A stretch of DNA of 64,000 nucleotides from Panorpa germanica (lineage: Eukaryota > Arthropoda > Insecta > Mecoptera > Panorpidae): contig OY783216.1 of assembly GCA_963678705.1 (NCBI GenBank), forward strand, positions 11,718,001 to 11,782,000, read 5' to 3'. Each line of letters opens with the position of its first letter. Within the stretch, counting starts at the first letter, position 1. This document shows, in pieces, positions 1 through 10,226 of the stretch. The notes below the pieces were generated by a model. The model searched no databases. It saw only the letters and a list, made by a program, of their open reading frames with translations, and was not told the origin of the DNA. A program made the position numbers and the translations under genes.

Positions 1-2292
1 GATGTATTCCATGTTCATTTTGATTTCTGCTTTTACTAATGTGTCGGGATCCCATTTTTCGGCGTCATCATAGTTAAGAGGTAATCGACCGTTTTGCAAA
101 TAGATTTGAGTATGTCGTATAAGTATTGCCTCATCGGGTTCGCTTTCGGGCTCCTGTTTAGCCTCCTTACGTTCACAGTGGTTACATCCATTAGTTGCAC
201 ACGGTCTTCTAGACAATGCATCGGCATTCGCGTGTTGACGTCCTGGCCGGTACTCGATTTTATACTGGTATTCGCTTATCTGTTGTAGCCAACGTGCTAG
301 TTGTCCCTCAGGCTCCTTAAAATTTGTTAACCAGGTTAACGAAGCGTGGTCGGTACGAATTCGAAATGGCTGGCCCCACAAATAGTGTCTAAACTGTTTT
401 AGAGCTTTAACGACTGCCAGAAGTTCTTTTCGCGTAACACAGTAATTCTGTTCGGCCTTCGAGAATACCCTACTGAAGTATTCTATTACGCGTTCTTCGC
501 CTTGTTGTACTTGTGAAAGTACTGCTCCCATTCCCGTATGCGATGCGTCCGTATCCAATATAAATTCGCCTACGCGTTGGGGAAAAGCAAGGATCGGTGC
601 ATTTGTAAGCTTTCCCTTTAATTGGTTGAACGAGTCTTCACATGATGGTGTCCACACAATGGGTCGTCTCTTCGTAGTTGGTTTCTCTGTAAGTTCATAC
701 AGCGGTTTTGCAATCTTCGCAAAGTTTGAAACAAATTTTCTGTAATAAGCACATAACCCAAGGAAACTCCGCACTTCCGACAGGTTGGTGGGTGTCGGCC
801 AGGTCTGAATAGCTTTCACTTTTTCCGGGTCCGTAGATACTCCATTTCTAGTGACGACATGTCCCAGATATCTTATTTGCTCGGCACAAAGGTTGCATTT
901 CTTTGGGTTTAATTTAAGGTTTGCTGTTCGTAATCGTCGAAATACAATTTTCAAATTATCTATTTGGCTTCTAGCATCTTTGCCAAGCACCACTATGTCG
1001 TCCAGATACACGAGGCATGTTCCCGGAGGTAAGTCTTTTAAGACGCTATCCATTAATCGTTCAAATGTTGCGGGGGCATTACATAGACCAAAAGGCATTA
1101 CTCGAAACTGCCAGAGACCTTTCCCGGTCGTGAACGCTGTTTTCTCCCTATCTTCTTGTTTTACTTCTACTTGCCAATATCCGCTCCGGAGATCAAGAGT
1201 GGAGAAGTATTTAGACCCGTTTAATACACTAAAAAGGCTATCGATACGAGGCAACGGGTATGCATCCTTTAGCGTGACATCGTTTAATCTCCTATAGTCT
1301 ACGCAGAATCGCTTCGTTCCGTCTTTTTTCTTTACTAGTACTATCGGTGATGCCCAAGGACTTGTTGAGGGTTCTATTATTCCGTCTCGCAGCATTTGAT
1401 CCACCATGGCGTCAACTTCCTCTTCTTGTCCCCATGGCAGTCTTCGTGCAGGTTGTTTAATTGGTCTAGCGTCTCCTACCTTTATTGGGTGTTGCACTAA
1501 TGTCGTGTGTCCCACGTCTTCTATTCCCGATGAAAAAATGTCCTGGTTGTCTTGTAGTACCATCTTCAGGTCATGAGATTCTTCAAGAGTTAAATTTTTA
1601 TTTGACTTCTCATAGACGTCCTGTAGGTGGTTCGGAAGGGTCACTTCTTTATCATCTAAGGGCTGTGTGTCTTTTGTAATACTCGTTCTGATATTTAGAA
1701 TTTCTTCAGTGTCATCTTTTAGCAGCTCAAGCCGGTCTCTTCCTATTTGTATAATTTTAGCTTTTGGAAAAATTGTACAGTTTATTGAGGACATCCAATC
1801 GTAACCCAGAACACATTCTTCCTCTATTGGTGCTACGAGGAATACAAAGTTTTGGATCATGTGGCCCAACCTGATCTTTAATTTAATTTTTCCGCAAACG
1901 GGTGCCGTATCTCCAGTAATTGCTCGCAATACAATGGGAGCTGCTGGTGCGATGATCTGCTTCGTAAATTCTTGTCGTCTAATGAATTCCAATCCGACTA
2001 GTGATTGCGTAGCACCAGTATCAATCAAAAATTTACATGGCCGGTCTTCCATATATCCCATCACAATTGGTCCCCTATTTACGCCTCCTATTGTTCCGAC
2101 TGTTGTAATGTGGGGACTCTTGATCGGAACAGCAGGCAGAGTTGTCCCCGTTAGGCTGCCTGCGACTCGTTTCCCGACTGCCGATTCACATTGACAGCCG
2201 ATGTCGAGGGTCTTCTTTCCGAGCTTGTACCATTCACAGGTGGGTTCCTTCCCCTGTTGTAAGTCCATTGCCGACCTCTTGAAATTCCTGGA
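1..2292 (-). CDS. pol: Pol polyprotein (protease, reverse transcriptase, RNase H), partial
   Basis: I read this frame triplet by triplet and found no stop from 2292 to the window edge (764 codons); a TAA at 2295-2293 closes it upstream. It lies in the -1 frame relative to Gag and overlaps it by about 140 nt, so it is expected to be made as a Gag-Pol fusion by slippage near 2171 rather than from its own start. The aspartic protease motif DTGA is at 2022-2011. Reverse transcriptase shows LDLRSGYWQ upstream, MPFG, and the catalytic YLDD at 1008-997. RNase H begins with DTDAS at 555-541 and continues through TDHASLTWL to NADALSRR. The zinc-binding and catalytic parts of integrase lie beyond the window. 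Function: particle maturation, cDNA synthesis and removal of the RNA strand during retrotransposition. Confidence 0.93.
2112..2175 (-). promoter_or_regulatory. Programmed -1 frameshift signal: GGGAAAC plus predicted pseudoknot
   Basis: On the minus strand GGGAAAC (2175-2169) sits in the Gag frame as G GGA AAC, the X XXY YYZ pattern. After a 5-nt spacer, GCAGGCAG (2163-2156) pairs perfectly with CTGCCTGC (2139-2132). The loop of that stem holds GGGGAC (2149-2144), which pairs with GTCCCC (2117-2112), giving an H-type pseudoknot with 8-bp and 6-bp stems. The Gag stop (2153-2151) falls in the first loop. Pol is in the -1 frame, as this signal requires. The pairings are seen directly; their function is inferred. 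Confidence 0.82.
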
Positions 2293-3428
2293 TTATAGCG
2301 GTGCCGGTTTCGTTCTTCGAGGTCCACCAATCGCCTAAGGAGATCGTCCATAGTAGGGCTGGTATGAGAGGGAGATGTAGTGACGGCGCTCCTTATACGG
2401 CTCACATCGGGAATATGGCTGACAGTTTCCATTTGAAGCGCAGCGGCCAGGGCCTCGTTTATGTTCTTCGGCTTAGCCAATAAAATGGCCTCCTTTATTC
2501 TGCGCTCTCGGACAGCGTTAGCGAAGTATTGTACCTCCCAATTTCCTAGTGTTTCCCTGGGGGCTTTGCCTGCAGCACGGTTTACTAATCGTTCGATATC
2601 TGTCGCCAGGTCTGCTAGCCTTTCTCCTGCAGCTTGTCTCCGGTTCACCAGCTGCGCCCAGTACAGAGGTGCGAGACTTTCTTCCCCATACCGCTGGCTT
2701 AGCATTGCTTTAAGAGCCGTATAGCTTCGCCGCTCGTCCGGGTTCATATTTTGGAAAGCGATTAGAGCCGAACCCCGTAGCATGGCCGCTAACTGGCCTG
2801 CACAATCCCTGTCACTCCAGCCATTGAACTCCGCTATGGCTGTGAATTGCACCTCATATTCCTGCCAAGAGATTGTTCCATCGTAGGGGGCTGGCTTAAT
2901 AGTGCTGGTTTTCGCAATCGTAGAGTTGACGCAACCTTGAGAGTTTTCTAAAACTTGCACTCTATCGGCAAGTTGTGTTAACTGCGCTCCTGCTAGTTGC
3001 TTCCCATTTTTCTGGACGAGTTCTACGCGTTCTTCTATCTCCTGAATTTTCGTCTCCGTCAGCTCCTGTCGTATTGTAACCGATTGGAGACTTTGTGTCA
3101 CACTATCCTCTATTTTATTTATACGCGTTTCTAACTCCTTTCTGGATCCTCTGCAAGCTTCTTCTACAGCTTGCAACTGCATTTGGAACGCATTAAACTT
3201 CTCGCAGATTTGTTCTTTGGAACTTTCCGTCTGTTCTTGAATTATTTTACTTTTTTCAGCCTGTTCTTGAAATTTCTCGAACATCTCTTCTTTAGACTTT
3301 TCGGCTTGTTCTTGAATTTTCTCGAACATCTCTTCTTTCATCTCTCTTAAATCAACTTTTTGTATTTCTCTTATCTCTCTAAGCTCTTTTAATATTTCCT
3401 CCATTTTTGTTGCGTATTGTGTTGTCAA
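2151..3428 (-). CDS. gag: Gag structural protein with N-terminal coiled coil
   Basis: The protein has 425 residues. The N-terminal ~165 residues are rich in Glu, Lys and Gln with heptad-like spacing, predicted coiled coil. Within them a 15-residue unit (EEMFEKIQEQAEKSK and a near copy) is repeated in tandem. Residues ~185-335 form the typical retrotransposon Gag capsid region (PAPYDGT, SWQEYEVQF, ERLADLATDIERLV). The C-terminus is basic and Arg/Asn/Ser-rich but has no CX2CX4HX4C zinc knuckle, so RNA binding would have to use the basic tail. The first ATG lies 239 nt inside the LTR. Six codons before the stop is a slippery heptamer that directs Pol expression. The family assignment is firm; the exact gypsy lineage is not established. 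Confidence 0.9.
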   Translation of the reverse strand: MTTQYATKMEEILKELREIREIQKVDLREMKEEMFEKIQEQAEKSKEEMFEKFQEQAEKSKIIQEQTESSKEQICEKFNAFQMQLQAVEEACRGSRKELETRINKIEDSVTQSLQSVTIRQELTETKIQEIEERVELVQKNGKQLAGAQLTQLADRVQVLENSQGCVNSTIAKTSTIKPAPYDGTISWQEYEVQFTAIAEFNGWSDRDCAGQLAAMLRGSALIAFQNMNPDERRSYTALKAMLSQRYGEESLAPLYWAQLVNRRQAAGERLADLATDIERLVNRAAGKAPRETLGNWEVQYFANAVRERRIKEAILLAKPKNINEALAAALQMETVSHIPDVSRIRSAVTTSPSHTSPTMDDLLRRLVDLEERNRHRYNPGISRGRQWTYNRGRNPPVNGTSSERRPSTSAVNVNRQSGNESQAA

Positions 3429-3647
3429 TTGTTTTAAAGTTATTTTCTAGAATTTCTGGAAGGTTCTGGAATTTCCTAGAGTTTATTTGAAATTATTATT
3501 ACCGTTTTTCTCGAGCCTTCCTCGTCTGAAAATCCTTCCTGCTGCAAATCCCCACTAGAAGTTTCTGGAAGTCTCTTCGGAAACGTAGTTTCAGACTCCT
3601 CCGTCTTTCTTCTTGGAATTCTCTCTGCAGCGCCCTTAACTGTAGCT
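3429..3647 (-). other. Untranslated leader of the first gypsy element
   Basis: This stretch lies between the primer-binding site and the Gag ATG. A short open frame (3727-3476) spans it and part of the LTR, but it crosses the primer site and has no recognisable motif, so I treat it as noncoding. It would be expected to contain the packaging signal. Confidence 0.6.
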
Positions 3648-3665
3648 ACCCCACATCTGACACCA
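3648..3665 (-). other. Primer-binding site
   Basis: Minus-strand TGGTGTCAGATGTGGGG starts two bases after the LTR end (TGTAACA, then TT). The complement ends in TGACACCA, like a tRNA 3' end with discriminator A and CCA. A tRNA-Leu type primer is plausible from the GTCAG acceptor stem but is not proven. Confidence 0.7.
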
Positions 3666-3667
3666 AA

Positions 3668-4316
3668 TGTTACAATTTTACTTAGCGACGACGGGGTTCT
3701 TTTTAGTTGATTGCCGAGCGGAAGCAATTGTTTACACTATTTAGTCGCGTTGTAACTTATATTTAAAAATAGCCACAATTCAAATTAAAAGAAGGATTGA
3801 CACTTTTATAAACTTTATTTATTAACGCAAAAACAATTACAACAATTAACAACTGTTTACAATTACTCTTTATTATTTCACTTAATTACTGCTGACTGAT
3901 TATTACTCGCGGACTGGCTGCTGATGTAAAACTCACTCGCGACGCAATGCTTTGCTCCTTTTTATATTAGCGGTTTACGCAGTACAATTCCCCTGGTCTC
4001 GACACTTTTGACTTTCCAGAACATTCCTATATTTACTCAAATACGCTGTTTGACCTTCCGACTATTTCTATGACGTTCCTGTCCATACGCGTAGTATTTG
4101 ATTCTAGAATATTCACATGTAAACAATAACACCAGTTGGTATGCAGTTGTTTATATTCATTTCCAGGAACACACACGCGTATCAAGTTATGCGCCAACTA
4201 GTAAACAGCCTCGTTATCGAAACGTCTAGATATTTGTGCAGGGATGCGTAACCTTTTCTGCTAATTAGTTTATAACTATAATTTTTGTATCCTCAGACGC
4301 CCGCAAATTCGTAACA
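3668..4316 (-). repeat. 5' LTR of the first gypsy element
   Basis: The LTR is 649 bp. On the minus strand it begins TGTTACGAATTTGCGGGCG at 4316 and ends TTGTAACA at 3668, giving TG...CA termini. AATAAA (minus, 3819-3814) lies just downstream of a TATA-like GTTTATAAAAG (3812-3802). The partner LTR is outside the window, so age cannot be estimated. The right boundary adjoins satellite DNA at 4317. Confidence 0.82.
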
Positions 4317-5023
4317 ATATATATTTATTTATATATTTCAACACCGGTTTCTAACTGTCAAACATTTTTAAAAACACTTATTTTAGAGTATATTAGCACA
4401 ATATTAAAATAAACTTAAATACATTTCGTTAGAAGAAGTATTTATATAATATATTTAATTTTATTCTGTAATTAATTTCTCTCTTTTAATCATTTTTTTC
4501 ACCTAAAGTAGCAGATGCCGATTAAACACACACACAGTAGATAGGTACTACTTGTGTTGCAATTCAAAATTAACGTCTTTGTTAACCAATATGTAGTTCT
4601 TCCTTTTTCTGTTAAGTACCATCTGTCTTGCCAAAGGCAAGGATCATCACCTTTGTTTTACTTGAAGATATAGCCATTTTGTGTAGCTTCAAGAAACTAC
4701 ACATTTTATCAAAACATACGTTTACACAACCTTTTGAGTAAGAAACACAGTCCTCGTCGAATACCATGTTCCAGAGTTAAGGACAACCATTAGATAGTTG
4801 CCTCTTTTTATGGAACGGTAATCGGTTTGTAAAATTATTGTTTAATAATGAATATAGTTCTCCATAGTGCAGTAGACGTTCCTAGAGATTTTTGCCGGCC
4901 TAATTCTTCGAAGGGCACTTGGCCACCAGACATTATTAAAGGCACCCTGGAATTTCTATAAATTCTATATAGTAATATAATATGAGACAAGTTATGTTTT
5001 TTTTTTGTTATCTTGGTATAGTG

Positions 5024-5043
5024 TGATTGTTCATGAACAATCA
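5024..5043. repeat. 20-bp perfect palindrome of the satellite monomer (exemplar)
   Basis: TGATTGTTCATGAACAATCA equals its own reverse complement. It recurs once per monomer through all three arrays, with only a few single-base variants (near 7240, 40190, 41270 and 42370). It is the strongest of several dyads in the monomer and is a candidate protein-binding or structural element. Confidence 0.85.
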
Positions 5044-7346
5044 GTCACAATTTTCAAGAAAACCATATATATTGATTACTTATAACAATTAATACACTCT
5101 CTTTATTATTTGAAACTCGCTTTTATACGAGTATAAACTAATTTTTATGTATTAATAAAATTTATAGTTAATGTTATTTGACTTACTTGATAGTAAGCTG
5201 CAACCTTTTGTTTTCCGTATATTTGTAGTGTTTATATGAGGTCTTCCTTATATTGGTCTACAGATTTCTTGAATTTCTCAACCAGTTGATGTTTAAGCAA
5301 TAACACTAACCTAATTATTATCAATTTCTTTATCTATCGCACTTATTATTGTTTTATCTCAAAAACGACAAAGTTACAGTTTTGAGGTTATTTTCATAAG
5401 ACCACGTGTACGCGTCATATATATATATATTTAGTTATATTTTTCAACACTGGTTTCTAGCTGTCAAACATTTTTAAAAAAACTTATTTTAGAGTATATT
5501 AGCACAATATTAAAATAAACTTAAATACATTTCGTTAGAAGAAGTATTTATATAATATATTTAATTTTTTTCATTAATTAATTTCTCACTTTTCATCACT
5601 TTTTTCACCTAAAGTAGCAGATGCCGATCGAACACACACACAGTAGATAGGTATCACTTGTGTTGCAATTCAAAATTAACGTCTTTGGTAACTAATATGT
5701 AGTTCTTCCTTTTTCTGTTAAGTACCATCTGTCTTGCCAAAGGCAAGGATCATCATCTTTGTTTTACTTGAAGATATAGCCATTTTGTGTAGCTTCAAGA
5801 AACTACACATTTTATCAAAACATACGTTTACACAACCTTTCGAGTAAGAAACACAGTCCTCGTCGAATACCATGTTCCAGAGTTAAGGACAACCATTAGA
5901 TAGTTGCCTCTTTTTATGGAACGGTAATCGGTTTGTAAAATTATTGTTTAATAATGAATATAGTTCTCCATAGTGCAGTAGACGTTCCTAGAGATTTTTG
6001 CCGGCCTAATTCTTCGAAGGGCACTTGGCCACCAGACATTATTAAAGGCACCTTGGAATTTCTATAAATTCTATATAGTAATATAATATGAGACAAGTTA
6101 TGTTTTTGTTTTTGTTATCTTGGTATAGTGTGATTGTTCATGAACAATCAGTCACAATTTTTAAGAAAACCATATATATTGTTTACTTATAACAATTAAT
6201 ACACTCTCTTTATTATTTGAAACTCGCTTTTATACGAGTATAAACTAATTTTTATGTAATAATATTATTTATAGGTAATGTTATTTGACTTACTTGATAG
6301 TGAGCTGCAACCTTTTGTTTTCCGTATATTTGTAGTGTTTATATGAGGTCTTTCTTATATAGGTATACAGATTTCTTGAATTTCTCAACCAGTTGATGTT
6401 TTAGCACTAACACTAACCTTATTATTATCAATTTCTTTATCTATCGCACTTATTATTGTTTTATCTCAAAAACGACAAAGTTACAGTTTTGAGGTTATTT
6501 TCATAAGACCGCGTGTACGCGTCATATATATATATATATATATTTAGTTATATTTTTCAACACTGGTTTCTAACTGTCAAACATTTTTAAAAACACTTAT
6601 TTTAGAGTATATTAGCACAATATTAAAATAAACTTAAATACATTTCGTTAGAAGAAGTATTTATATAATATATTTAATTTTTTTCCGTAATTAATTTCTC
6701 ACTTTTAATCACTTTTTTCACCTAAAGTAGCAGATGCCGATCGAACACACACACAGTTGATAGGTATCACTTGTGTTGCAATTTAAAATTTACGTCTTTG
6801 TTAACCAATATGTAGTTCTTCCTTTTTCTGTTAAGTACCATCTGTCTTGCCAAAGGCAAGGATCATCATCTTTGTTTTACTTGAAGATATAGCCATTTTG
6901 TGTAGCTTCAAGAAACTACACATTTTATCAAAACATACGTTTACACAACCTTTCAAGTAAGAAACACAGTCCTCGTCAAATACCATGTTCCAGAGTTGAG
7001 GACAATCATTAGATAGTTGCCTCTTTTTATGGAACGGTAATCGGTTTGTAAAATTAATGTTTAACAATGAATATAGTTCTCCATAGTGCAGTAGACGTTC
7101 CTAGAGATTTTTGCCGGCCTAATTCTTCGAAGGGCACTTGGCCACCAGACATTATTAAAGGCACCCTGGAATTTCTATAAATTCTATATAGTATTATAAT
7201 ATGCGACAAGTTATGTTTTTTTTTTGTTATCTTGGTATAGTGTAATTGTTCATGAACAATCAGTCACAATTTTCAAGAAAACCATATATATTGTTTACTT
7301 ATAACAATTAATACACTCTCTTTATTATTTGAAACTCGCTTTTATA

Positions 7347-7350
7347 CGAG
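7347..7350. repeat. Target-site duplication CGAG, left copy
   Basis: CGAG immediately precedes the left LTR and is repeated immediately after the right LTR. Uninterrupted satellite monomers have a single CGAG in TATACGAGTATAA, so the duplication arose on insertion. Four bases is usual for Ty3/gypsy integrases. Confidence 0.93.
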
Positions 7351-7935
7351 TGTTACGTTTTGCCGAACAGACTTATTGAATTTTCTTAAAGTTTGGTATT
7401 TCGTTTAGAGCTTGTAAGTTAGTTTAGTTGTTCTATTGCAGGATAATAAAACAAATATTATTAATATACTTTAACTTTATTGATATATAAAAGTTCTACT
7501 AGAATTAGTGATTCACATTAAGTTATAAAAAGTAATTTAACCAACAATTAGTCTATCGATTATTCAGTGTTAATAGTTTGAAGGATAGACTGTGAATGAT
7601 CTTCAGTACAAGATTTTCTTATAGGTAACTTTAGTGTGTGAGACAAAACATGTTCTGACTTGTTCATCTAGCTCTTGTTATCTCAAGTACCAAGGGTTGA
7701 TTTAAAAGATACAGGCCCACACATCTAGCTGGGAATGTCTACATAAGTCAGTTCTCACATATGAAATTAATAGGCTAATTTGAACACTTGACTTATCAGT
7801 AGATAAGTGCTTTGAGAACTTAAACCTACAATTAATACTTTGCAGATTTATTAGGGTACTCAACATTGCAGATCTATTAGTATACTCATGTGAAAATCAT
7901 ACTCTTCTAGCTTTAAATATATCCAGGATATAACA
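7351..7935 (-). repeat. 3' LTR of the second gypsy element
   Basis: The LTR is 585 bp. On the minus strand it starts TGTTATATCC and ends CGTAACA. AATAAA (7481-7476) follows a TATA-like tract (about 7493-7483). It matches the other LTR except at about four sites: TTGTTC/TTTTTC, TTTGAAGG/TTTAAAGG, ATTAATAGG/ATTATTAGG and CATGTGAAA/CATGTAAAA. Confidence 0.95.
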
Positions 7936-7946
7936 TTCCTCCCTTC
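7936..7946 (-). other. Polypurine tract
   Basis: Minus-strand GAAGGGAGGAA directly abuts the 3' LTR, where the plus-strand cDNA primer is expected. Confidence 0.85.
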
Positions 7947-10226
7947 AAGCTTGAAGAATATACTTTCACATGTTTTCTTTAATATAACATGTTACATGAT
8001 AGTATGTTTAATGTGGCTAGCCACATGGTTTCTGTAAAGAGTACAAGTGTTTATGAAAGTGGATGAAATAAACATATTCGTACATAAGGGTTTGTGCAAG
8101 TCTCTTAAGATTAAAAATAATTACATTATTTATTATATGAGATATCTTAAAGATATATCAAAGTAACGTCACTATAATGATCTGTAAATAGACATTAAAG
8201 TAAAATAGTTATGATAATGTGAAATAGTAAGTATAAAATTCATTGCTATAACAGAAATAATATATAAAAATAATTAAACATAATAAAGTGGAATACAAAG
8301 TTTTAGGTCAATTGGAAATCAGTAAAATATTAATAGTGATTTACTAAATAAAATTGATATAGTAATATAAAGATAGTAAGTATAAAGATGCATTATTACA
8401 ATTATGATAATGTTTAACATATGATTAACATATTAAGATAAAATTCTAAATTTTAATTAGTTAGGATTCTGCAAAATAATAATATTACTTAGAAACAAAA
8501 TTACTATTTAATATTTATTAAAATTAAAGTTATTATTCGTTGAGTGAGAATGAACATATTAAAAGTCCAAAGTTGAGTCTATTGTACTCAACAATATCAT
8601 CATTCTCAGGTGTCTCACTATTCGAATGTCTTATTGTCCTGACAATACTTGATTGTCTTTTAACACAATAGGGTGAAAATATATTACTTATAGAAACACA
8701 ATTTTTATTATTAGGTTCACCCAAATTATCGTTTAATTGCCCTTTTCAAATTTTAGAGCACTTGCATTTTTCTTTATATAACAAAACACTATAATTATTA
8801 TGACACAAATCACTGAGTTTCCTTTTTGATGTCATCTAGATTTCTATTGGCGTCACTCAGGTCGATTAGATTTACGTGATGTAAATCCAGTGGGTCGATG
8901 ACTTCCTTCTTGGTTAAATCTTCACAACAATCTATGTTTATTATTGGAAGATTGTTTTGTTTTGTTATGTTGCTGGTTCAGGTGAGACAAAATAAGTATT
9001 TCTCTCCTCACTTATGTAAATGTATTGATAAGTAGGGATAATAAAGGATTAAACGTGGGGATGTTTAGTGGATATCGGTAAAGGATATACCTGATATTGA
9101 TTATATTCAAATACTTCGACTAAAGGGATTTCTAATACGAATATAGCTCTCTTGCAAAGTATGAACTTTAATTATTTGTTGATAATTATGTAATTCCTCA
9201 ACATTATGGGGCAACTTAACCTTGTCTAGTTGCATTGGAATTTTATTTTAACTGTTTTTGCAAATCGGTTGAATTGATAGTACTACTGTGCAATATTTCG
9301 AGTATTGTGAATTCGTAAGAATAATTGTATAAAATAAGTAATAATACTCTAGTCAGAGTAGTAAAACAACAAAATTTGCAATTACCCAACTATAAAATAT
9401 TCTTAGTTGAATATTTCAGCAGAACGGCAATAAATGAGAAACATGTAATAATCCAGTCTATAATAATCCAATCTATCTAGAATATGCTAACACCGTGTCA
9501 GCATAATTACGATAATATCGTTGTATTTATTTCAACTTATAATTTATGAAATGTTTATGTGCAGGTGTATATACAGAATTAGATATATACCCTGTATTTA
9601 ATTTGGACTTTATTTAGTAAAGTATACATTTATTTCTATAGCATTATTTTAATGTAAAGGTCATTCATGTTTGACATACTAAGATTAAATAGTGTTTTAG
9701 AATACTAGATATATTATATTTCTATTGCTTGTTAACGTAACACAAGATTAGGGATGGATGCTGCACATCTGTTTACTATATAGTAAGTTAGGGTCGAATG
9801 ACATATGAAGATATATATGTCTATACGCATCTATGTATTAAGGGTTTACTAGGTCAACGTTCAGTATGTGTGTTTTTATGGTTATTTTGGTCTTTTCTGA
9901 TGCAATAATTTAAAATAATAACTTGAAACAAATAACACAATTGGAGCAAGTGACAAGATATAATTTATTTAATTTAAAATTGGTAAAGGAACAAATAGAC
10001 AGAACGATTGAGTTCGGTTAATTAAGACACAAACAAAACTAATAAATACTTTTTCTATAAAAGGACGACAAATTTGAATTGAGTTTAGGATAACATGTTC
10101 TTATACCAGGGATAATAAAATATATTATTTATTTAGTTTTATACATTCGGAAATGGTAAATAACGTTAGTTTAATTGGTGTTAACTTGGAATTGCGATAT
10201 TTACTAATATCATTGGCAACAAGAGG
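7947..10226. other. Long noncoding 3' region of the second gypsy element
   Basis: About 2.28 kb lies between the Pol stop and the polypurine tract. It is strongly AT-rich. The longest open frame is 63 codons (8724-8533, minus), with no signal peptide, transmembrane run or envelope-like motif. Some gypsy-group elements carry an envelope gene here; I see none. It could be a decayed third gene or a long untranslated region. Confidence 0.7.

Larger units (their letters stand above)
1..4316 (-). mobile_element. Ty3/gypsy LTR retrotransposon, 3' part outside window
   Basis: The element is read on the minus strand in the order LTR (4316-3668), primer-binding site, leader, Gag, then Pol with protease, reverse transcriptase and RNase H. 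The window edge cuts it before integrase and the other LTR. The RT-before-integrase order cannot be checked here, but the motifs (DTGA protease, YLDD reverse transcriptase, DTDAS RNase H) and the Gag/Pol frame arrangement fit Ty3/gypsy. The right flank enters satellite directly in the AT-rich tract at 4317, so the element probably inserted in the array. A target duplication cannot be tested because the other end is missing. Both long frames are open, which suggests a recent copy. Confidence 0.92.
4317..7350. repeat. ~1.1-kb satellite array, left block
   Basis: Monomers are tandem and head to tail. The landmark GACGTTCCTAG occurs at 4875, 5981 and 7094, giving periods of 1106 and 1113 bp. The block starts inside the AT-rich tract of a monomer, where the first gypsy element joins, and ends in the middle of a monomer at TTTATACGAG, where the second gypsy element is inserted; the same monomer resumes at 16174. 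Each monomer contains a 20-bp palindrome (for example 5024-5043), a CTTGCC-AAA-GGCAAG hairpin (4627-4641) and an (AT)n tract. No gene is supported here. Confidence 0.95.

Noticed and set aside
851-1297. 148-codon plus-strand open frame
   Set aside because: It is antisense to the reverse transcriptase of the first gypsy element; the minus frame carries all the motifs. The frames at 1859-2194, 2301-2483 and 2461-2724 are rejected for the same reason.
6529-6543. (AT)n tract as a regulatory element
   Set aside because: It is the variable microsatellite part of each satellite monomer and changes length from copy to copy.
8533-8724. Possible envelope remnant in the second gypsy element
   Set aside because: Only 63 codons, with no signal peptide, cleavage site or transmembrane segment.
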